From Apostichopus parvimensis (Eukaryota; Echinodermata; Holothuroidea; Aspidochirotida; Stichopodidae): a stretch of DNA of 64,000 nucleotides. A program made the position numbers and the translations under genes. Of the stretch, positions 57,963 through 64,000 are shown piece after piece. The DNA lies in contig KN883060.1 of NCBI GenBank assembly GCA_000934455.1, forward strand, positions 35,145 to 99,144, written 5' to 3'. Position 1 is the first letter of the stretch, and the number at the start of each line of letters is the position of its first letter. Under the pieces are notes generated by a model that saw only the letters and a program-made list of their open reading frames with translations, was not told the origin of the DNA and made no database searches.

Positions 57963-58256
57963 TAAAAAAAAGAAAAAGAAAAGTTTCAAGCTTGTAGGAC
58001 TGAAAATGAAAGAATACCGAAGTGAAGAATAGAATATCGAGAAGCACGAAAAAGAAAACAACAGAGGAGTAAGTAAAAGTTATTACACAGATTCATCGTC
58101 GGGAGGAATATTATTATATATGCAAAGTGATCCATGCGTAGTCAAAGTCAAACGCCATAGACTCTCCGGAGGGAGATCAGGTTTTTTTTGTAAGTTACTT
58201 TCGGCAATCGTGCCCTCTTTGTCGCTGAGTTCCATCCTCCGTTATCGAGGGAAGAG

Positions 58257-58403
58257 CTAGTGTTCATCGTCTGAGGAATCCGAGGACGAGCAGTCCTCGG
58301 ACTCGCGGCCCTCATCGTTGACGTGATTAATCAAGGCATTAACAGGCAGAGAGCTGGAGAATATATTGACCAAATCCGGTTTGGTTAGGCCGTTCCTCTT
58401 CAG
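58257..58403 (-). CDS. GPBP1: GPBP1 last exon
   Basis: LKRNGLTKPDLVNIFSSSLP, then EGRESEDCSSSDSSDDEH and TAG at 58259-58257. The acidic phospho-Ser-like tail matches vasculin. Confidence 0.94.
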   Translation of the reverse strand: MKRNGLTKPDLVNIFSSSLPVNALINHVNDEGRESEDCSSSDSSDDEH

Positions 58404-61400
58404 CTGGAGATACAAACGGAAAGAGAGAGAGTTGAGTGATTTCACCGTTCCATGTAGTAGCTTTGTCTTAAGTGTAGCAGTCGTCTGTACTAATCTGGTA
58501 GGAAACTTCTACACTTTATCAGCTCTGATGTAAAAGCTGAGATTGTTGAGAAATCGTCCAATTGATTTAATGAACCATTAAGAAAGCCAACCTTTGATAT
58601 CTTTGCCTGATTTCAAACCATTCTCAGTTTCCTCAAACATTTGAATATGGTACATGGTGTCACCAGTTTGCGACAAACTTCAACACGGAATGTATTCAAC
58701 TTTTACGACCAAGGTACCTATATTATATAGTGTAACTGGTCTCTGTAGGACCAACTCACATACACCAGAGTTATTTATCTAACCTGCTGCAAATTTCATT
58801 GATCTCTTGTCTTTTAAGAACAACGTACCTACACTATAATCTACCTGGTCTCTGTGGCACCGACTCACATAAACTGGAGTTTATCTATCTTACCTGCTGC
58901 AACCTTAATTTGAATTGTCTTTTTAGACCAATGTACCTACACTATAGTCTACCTGGTCTCTTTGGGACAGACTCACATACACCAGAGTTATTTATCTTAC
59001 CTGCTGCGATCTTAATTTGAATTCTCGTCTTTTAAGACCAACTACCTACAATATAATCTACCTGGTCTCTTTGGGACCTACCCACATACACCAGAGTTTA
59101 TTATCTTACCTGCTGAGATCTTAATTTGAATTCTTGTCGTTCGTCTTCAGTGATTGGAGCATATCCGTCCTCATTGTCACTGTGTTCGTGCCAACCCATC
59201 TCACGCAGTAACCTACAATAGATTACAAAAATTTCACTTTGGAATGATTCAAAAGAGGTCTGACAGATTTTGGATACATTCAGAATGAATGTAAATCACA
59301 GGTACTGCCTCAATTAGGTTGTTTCAATATACACTTGGTTATGTTTTTTTCAGAAAACCATAAAACAAGTTTTTTCATACAAGGTATAATAGAAAAAGAA
59401 ATTTTTTGAAAGAATGCGACATGATCCAGGGGACCTCAGAATTACAGCTAAGTCTGATGGTCTACCAGGTGAGCTACACATCCCTAATGGTGGGTTCATA
59501 CACTAGTAAAGCACCCTATAGCATACCTCACAGCTATGGCTATATTTTTTCCCCCAACACAAATGCAGTTAGTGGCACACATCCCAACGCACACAAAACG
59601 TACATGTATACAAACTTTTGCAAACTTCACAATGGTTATTAGACATGAATATATGACATGGAAATATGATCATGGTAATGAGCATTGAGAACAAAAAACG
59701 GGTAAAAAATCATTGAAACACTGGAAAAGTGATCTCAATATTAATCTGTTCTAATATCCAGGCTGCTGTTATTCTCCGTCTTTTGCAAAATACTCGTCCT
59801 TTTTGAAAGGATAAGCAGAATCACTGGGAATATCATCGCTATGTTGATCCCTGGTATAGTAGGGAGAGCAGATGACCCTGATGGTAAAACTACATAACAT
59901 CGTGGATTGAGAACAACCACCACCAATAGACTTTCCCGGAACAGGTGGCTAGAATATTCAACTCCGAGAACAGACTGGACTTATTGCATAGATTCACGGA
60001 AAGAGAAAATCATGACTGGCTTTCTGAACAACCGCTGTGAACCAACATTTGAAACGCGAATTACCTAAACTCCTTTTTTTGGATACTTTTTTTTTTTTTT
60101 ACCTTTGTTCTGCTTCTAGGCTACTGGATAGCTTGGAAGTATTGTCTGATGTGCTGGTGTCGTCCCAGCTTGCATCGGCGTCCAAGTAGCCGTTCTCCAA
60201 TGATGTGGTGATTTCAACAGAGTTTATGCTGCTGTCATGCTGTGTAAAGGAGAACACAATAACACTACTACAATTCATCATAAAAAATGGCAAATAATTA
60301 ACAGGTATTAACAAAATTACCCCTCGGTAGGTGCCAATACTAACTAAAAAAAAAGAAAAAAAGAAAAAACAAAGAAGAAGAAGAGAAGAAAAAAAAAAAA
60401 AGAACAAAAAAGGAGGACTCATTGCTGGAGGGGGGGGGGGGGGGGGGGGGTTAGGGATGATATTACCATGTTCATTCAATGCTGTCAGTCCAGGTACGTC
60501 AAAAAAAAGATACATGGGCTTAGGGTGATCTACGTAACTTTCAAATTCAACATTACAACTAAGTCCAAGACCCAGTGTTCAATAAAATTTTGGTAAAAAA
60601 ATTAATCAGTCAATAATTAAGAGTGACTTATTGTCAATCTGAGATCCAACCTCGTGAGACTTCATACTCACCAAGTTTTTCTCGTTCTCCTCCATGTCGT
60701 GGTTGAGACTGGAAGCACGGTTGAAGTTGTAATCTTCGTTCTCATAACCACCATTTTCAGTTGTGTTTGAGTTGCGCAATCCCAGAAGAAAGTTGTTCTT
60801 CGGAACTTTCTTCACCCTACTCCCGGGGGTGAGCCGAGAAGACGGAACATCGACCGGCTGAGACAGCGTTAACGATGGAGGTTTGGCTAGTGGAGGCTTC
60901 AAAAAAAACATAACAGCACACAAAATATCAGAACTGGTGCCCAAAAGTACCCTTACTGTAGTACCTGACTTGCTAAATCAAATATCATAGTGCCGTACAT
61001 CACACAACCAAAATAAAAGATTGCAATAGAAGACCACCACAGCCTTCATGTGATGCTTACAACGTGCCAAACAGTGGGAGCAGTTTTCCTAAAAAATAAC
61101 TATTTCAACTATTTACAATGTCAATCAAACAGTTCTAATGAAAATGTCCTTGAAGTTTCAACACAGCTTTAACGGGATGTTTTAGTTGCTGATTGATAAC
61201 TTCAACAGTCCGGTTTTATTACAGTGTACTCAAGAGTAGTTATGTCGTCGGCATAACTGATATTAACCAATATTGATGAAATAACTGGCTATGACGACAA
61301 CTGAAATCGATGTAGGTAATATTTCAAAACTATGACCATGAAAGTTAGATGACCCCCCACCCACGGCCCCCCACCACTTGCACGCATGGTTGGTCAAAAT

Positions 61401-63886
61401 TAGACATCTTATTATGGAATTTCATGATCTACCACTGAGTAAATGATGTATGCCACCCAACCATGAAGGAAGCCACCTAATGAGCCTATTCTGAATCAAA
61501 CAGAACTGTCATATGCAACAAGCCTGCAAAATAAAAATTACATGTGAAGAATTCTGACTATGTCTCATGTAGAATTTTAAATTGACTACAGTGGTGGGCC
61601 TTCCCCCTGATGCCCCACCCCCCAACCCCCCCCAGACATGAGCCTGACCCAATCATCATGCCTGGTAACGAGTCTCTGTTATAACTGAGGCTTGTTTTGT
61701 TATACTTACATCCACAAGAACCGCTGGGGGATTGCTACTGTTACCATTGCTGTTGGTTACAACACCTGGCTTGTCCTTGGAAATTGTGGTCTCCTTGGTA
61801 CCAAGCTTCCGTGGAGTGACCTGCATGCAAGACAGATTGTTGATGTACCGTGAACGAAACCGTGTTGAGTTTGTTTGGTAAAAGATGACCAATTTCAACG
61901 TCCTTGTTCTAATAAAACATTGCCCTTTAACTATATTTTAATGTGATAAAAAATTAAGATTTAAAAAATTAAAATCTATCATACAGGAAGTACAAAAAAA
62001 ACCACAGAAACACATTAGTCAAACTCCATCTGCAAAACTTTGCAGAAGAAGTCACATAATGTATATATATATCGATATATATATATTTATATATAAATAC
62101 TTGTGGCAGTCTTGTCCAAGACCTATCTAAATAAGTTATCATGTCTAGATGTCAGCTAAGATCGCTGTATTTCGGCCTTTTACTTCTCCACCATCACTTT
62201 TGCTTCATGCTGCCATCATTTTGAGATAACATTCACGAATACATAGATGTTATTTTATTTCCGTTAACACTCTCTCTGCGTGAGACCCCACCCACCCCTT
62301 CCTGCATGATAACACTGTAAATATAGACATGCAAAAATCTGCTGTTACCAGACAGGGTTGTAGATCAAATAAATGGACTATGTGATTCTTCTTTTTTTGT
62401 ATTACCCTTGCGTTCATTACCTTTGCGGTCAACTTTAGTCCAATGTTGATGCTCTTTACGGGGATGATACCCCGGGTGGAAGAGGAGGATGAGGAGGGCA
62501 GGGGGGCTCCAGTACTGGTCTGAGAACTCAGTTTAAGGCTGACAGTGTTACTAGTAGGGCTGGAAGTAGAGGTAGAGCGAGCTGACAAAATCGATGCCTT
62601 TGGGGTTCCACTCTCCTTAGTATCTTTAAGTGTGGTCTTTTGTATGAACTTGTAGGGCTTCCCGCCAACTCTGGTATACTTGGGGGTTCCCGGTCTGTTG
62701 TCTGTTGAAATTCAGAGATGAAAAGACACAGTTATGGTTTTAGTCCACTATTGTCACAATAAAGTTTGCAAAAAGAACAAGAGATATCTTATGAAACGGC
62801 AACATGTTATTTCACATGCTACTTAGAAAAGTTTCCCACGTTGTTTGAAAAGGAATCGTGAAGATTAACCGTAACAATTGGGCCATCTCAATGTGAAAAT
62901 GGAACAGCTTAGTGGGTGAGCTCTGTTAACACAGTACTAATGATCACACAAATGCAAGTTATCTGAAAAAAAAAAAAAAAAAACCAAACAAAAACAAATA
63001 TGTTTTTGTTGCTGTTTTTCCAACAGCAGTCTACCTCTCTTGTCAATGTCAACAATCTCTTAAATTTGAAAGTGAAATCACTAACACATAGTAGCTATAC
63101 AGACCCAAAGAATTGCCCTCATGCTTGCTATGAATGGTCAACTGTACATCCATACATATCAGACAGTGAATAACTGATCTGGTAGCGCATTGCAGAATGC
63201 TATGTAATATGGTCGAAATTACTATACAATTACAAAGATGTATAGCAGTCTTTGCACACAGGAATCTGAGTATATTGTTACTATAAGACTATGCCAAGGT
63301 TAGAGACAAACTTCAGGGCCTTTCAAAACTGCAACACAAAATTTTACCAATAAATGATTCCCCTGTTGCATAGATAGCAGCATGGTGATTACCCTCTCTC
63401 ACTCCACTTCTTGTTTTGATACAGAGTATTAATAAAGTCATGGCCAAAGGACACGCATATCATGCTTTTTGTTGAATTACTGAACCTGTCGCAATTTTGT
63501 TTCCATTTTGCGTCACTCATGAATTAACAGATAAAATGTTCAACAGACACCAGGGAATAAGTCAGTGTTTATGAATAAGCCAGGTTTATTAACATTGTCC
63601 CTCATAAAATGAAGACAATAATATGCTGTAGTATACAAAAACCTACTGTAGATATTTGCATTTGTGAAGCAACGTGCTCATTTTTGCATGTCATTCGACC
63701 GAAATGATACCAGATAAATCATTAACTGGACCCGAATTAAAGAATTTTGTCCGAGGAAGGGAGGAGGGACGGACATCTCGCTCTGTATATTTTTGCAATC
63801 GTTCTCAAAGACTCACCCCATGCACCGGCTGGTTGAGGAGGCTTCGCCGTTTCCTTCTTCTCATCTTTATCTCCAGATAACGAAGG
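58257..63886 (-). CDS. GPBP1: GPBP1 / vasculin family transcription factor (3' part, seven exons)
   Basis: Joined exons on the minus strand: 63886-63817, 62701-62421, 61820-61710, 60896-60672, 60239-60103, 59212-59110, 58403-58257, ending in TAG. They total 1074 nt (357 residues plus stop) with all phases consistent; the 5' exons lie past the window. The C-terminal block SLEAEQRLLREMGWHEHSDN, ITEDERQEFKLRSQQLKRNG and the acidic Ser tail SSSDSSDDEH match vasculin (SLEAEHRLLKAMGWQEYPEN, LTEDELKEF, SSETSDDD). Upstream KNNFLLGLRNSN resembles RKSEFLKTLKDD. Family knowledge: nuclear and cytosolic protein that binds GC-rich promoter DNA and modulates transcription. Invertebrates usually have one gene for vertebrate GPBP1 and GPBP1L1, so the symbol is approximate. 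Confidence 0.92.
58708..59145. repeat. Tandem array of GPBP1 exon-f tail plus donor (4 copies)
   Basis: Unit of 107-110 bp. The exon-intron boundary recurs at 58784, 58894, 59001 and 59110. Each unit has about 30 nt of exon tail, the donor and about 75 nt of intron (CACATACACCAGAG, TACCTGGTCTCT). The copies nearest the real exon keep EFKLRSQQ or QFKLRLQQ and GTAAGA; the farthest has GTTAGA. Confidence 0.93.
59110..59212 (-). CDS. GPBP1: GPBP1 exon f (penultimate)
   Basis: LLREMGWHEHSDNEDGYAPI and TEDERQEFKLRSQQ, the most conserved part of the family. Acceptor TTGTAG, donor GTAAGA. Its last ~30 nt and donor are repeated three more times in the next intron. Confidence 0.95.
59418..59492 (-). 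mobile_element. tRNA-derived SINE head in GPBP1 intron
   Basis: On the minus strand GATGTGTAGCTCACCTGGTA is A-box-like and GGTCCCCTGGATC 40 bp on is B-box-like. The body is not recognised. A tRNA pseudogene is the alternative. Confidence 0.5.
60103..60239 (-). CDS. GPBP1: GPBP1 exon e
   Basis: HDSSINSVEITTSLENGYLD, then TSKLSSSLEAEQR, the start of the conserved C-terminal domain. Acceptor TTACACAG; the donor GTAAAA lies beside a long poly-A run. Confidence 0.9.
60345..60450. repeat. Purine-rich tract and poly-G run
   Basis: A/G-only runs on the plus strand (AAAAAG, GAAGAAGAAGAG), then about 20 consecutive G at 60431-60450. It could form triplex or quadruplex DNA. On the sense (minus) strand of GPBP1 it is pyrimidine-rich. 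Confidence 0.9.
60672..60896 (-). CDS. GPBP1: GPBP1 exon d
   Basis: 75 codons: PPLAKPPSLTLSQPVD, SRLTPGSRVKKVPKNNFLLG, then acidic sequence ending HDMEENEKNL. It matches the ISSSRLTKLTRR..SEFLKTLK region of vasculin. Confidence 0.88.
61710..61820 (-). CDS. GPBP1: GPBP1 exon c
   Basis: 37 codons, VTPRKLGTKETTISKDKPGV through SNPPAVLVD. Acceptor GCATGCAG, donor GTAAGT. Confidence 0.83.
62421..62701 (-). CDS. GPBP1: GPBP1 exon b
   Basis: 93 codons: DNRPGTPKYTRVGGKPYKF, then Ser/Thr-rich sequence (TSTSSPTSNTVSLKLSSQTS) and INIGLKLTAK. Low-complexity linker; frame and splice sites agree with the neighbours. Confidence 0.85.
63817..63886 (-). CDS. GPBP1: GPBP1 exon a (first seen)
   Basis: Encodes PSLSGDKDEKKETAKPPQPA then GAW, resembling the vasculin PPPSKPNAW segment. 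Acceptor TTGTGCAG, donor GTGAGT. The upstream exon lies past base 64000. Confidence 0.85.
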
Positions 63887-64000
63887 CTGCACAACGAATA
63901 AAGAGAGGAGAGTGTAACAGTGATGGATGTGAATCAATACCAGGGAAAGTCCCTACAACAATATCAAATAGGAGGGAAAGTCCCTACAACAATATCAAAA

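Larger units (their letters stand above)
48225..58256. other. Intergenic region DOT1L / GPBP1
   Basis: Ten kilobases without a recognisable exon. It holds the DOT1L upstream flank, a 63-bp hammerhead-like insert (49822-49884), a cluster of GC-rich hairpins (50986-51800), poly-A/T and poly-G tracts (for example 52648-52659), and at the right end probably the GPBP1 3' UTR. From 52560 to 57900 I see only AT-rich DNA and short CCAG repeats at 53351-53372. Confidence 0.6.
58404..63816. other. GPBP1 introns in the window
   Basis: Six introns of about 430 to 1115 bp. Besides the exon-tail array and the SINE head they contain a purine tract and poly-G run (60345-60450), an (AT)n stretch at 62058-62098, short poly-C runs (about 61615-61632), and a poly-A run near 62967. 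Nothing else recognised. Confidence 0.75.

Noticed and set aside
58960-59035. Extra GPBP1 micro-exons in the duplicated copies
   Set aside because: The donors look good but the upstream AG sites lack a pyrimidine tract, so they are not called as exons and are reported as a finding instead.

Overview
The window looks like a piece of an invertebrate animal nuclear genome, most likely a deuterostome and perhaps an echinoderm. The species cannot be fixed from the sequence. The evidence is many short exons with canonical GT-AG introns, three recognisable animal genes, AT-rich non-coding DNA full of small DNA transposons and tRNA-derived SINEs, and a 50-base assembly gap at 14985-15034.

All three genes lie on the minus strand. 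(1) SLC44A1 (choline transporter-like protein 1): coding exons from 13045 down to base 1. The first about 333 codons are present in eight exons and the gene runs off the left edge. (2) DOT1L (histone H3 lysine-79 methyltransferase): complete, 21 coding exons from the ATG at 48224 to the stop at 24393. The exon lengths sum to 4464 nt (1487 codons plus stop) and every junction keeps frame. (3) GPBP1/vasculin: the C-terminal 357 codons in seven exons, 63886 down to the stop at 58257; the 5' part lies beyond the right edge. The three genes have unrelated jobs (choline transport, chromatin methylation, transcription factor), so this is ordinary gene neighbourhood, not an operon-like system.

Between the genes, 13046-24392 holds the upstream flank of SLC44A1, a cluster of hAT-type MITEs around a probably artefactual assembly gap, and a long AT-rich stretch that may be DOT1L 3' UTR. 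The stretch 48225-58256 holds the DOT1L upstream region, short repeats and probably the GPBP1 3' UTR.

The most interesting non-coding signals are these. A 63-bp insert at 49822-49884 is flanked by 12-bp target duplications and carries a hammerhead-ribozyme-like core; a second copy at about 10950 has a compatible stem I. Two independent tandem arrays duplicate an exon tail together with its 5' splice site (SLC44A1 exon 3 and GPBP1 penultimate exon), and a third array starts right at a 5' splice site. Two MITEs sit back to back in the same 8-bp target. A GC-rich hairpin cluster lies near 51.7 kb. No wholly new protein system is visible.
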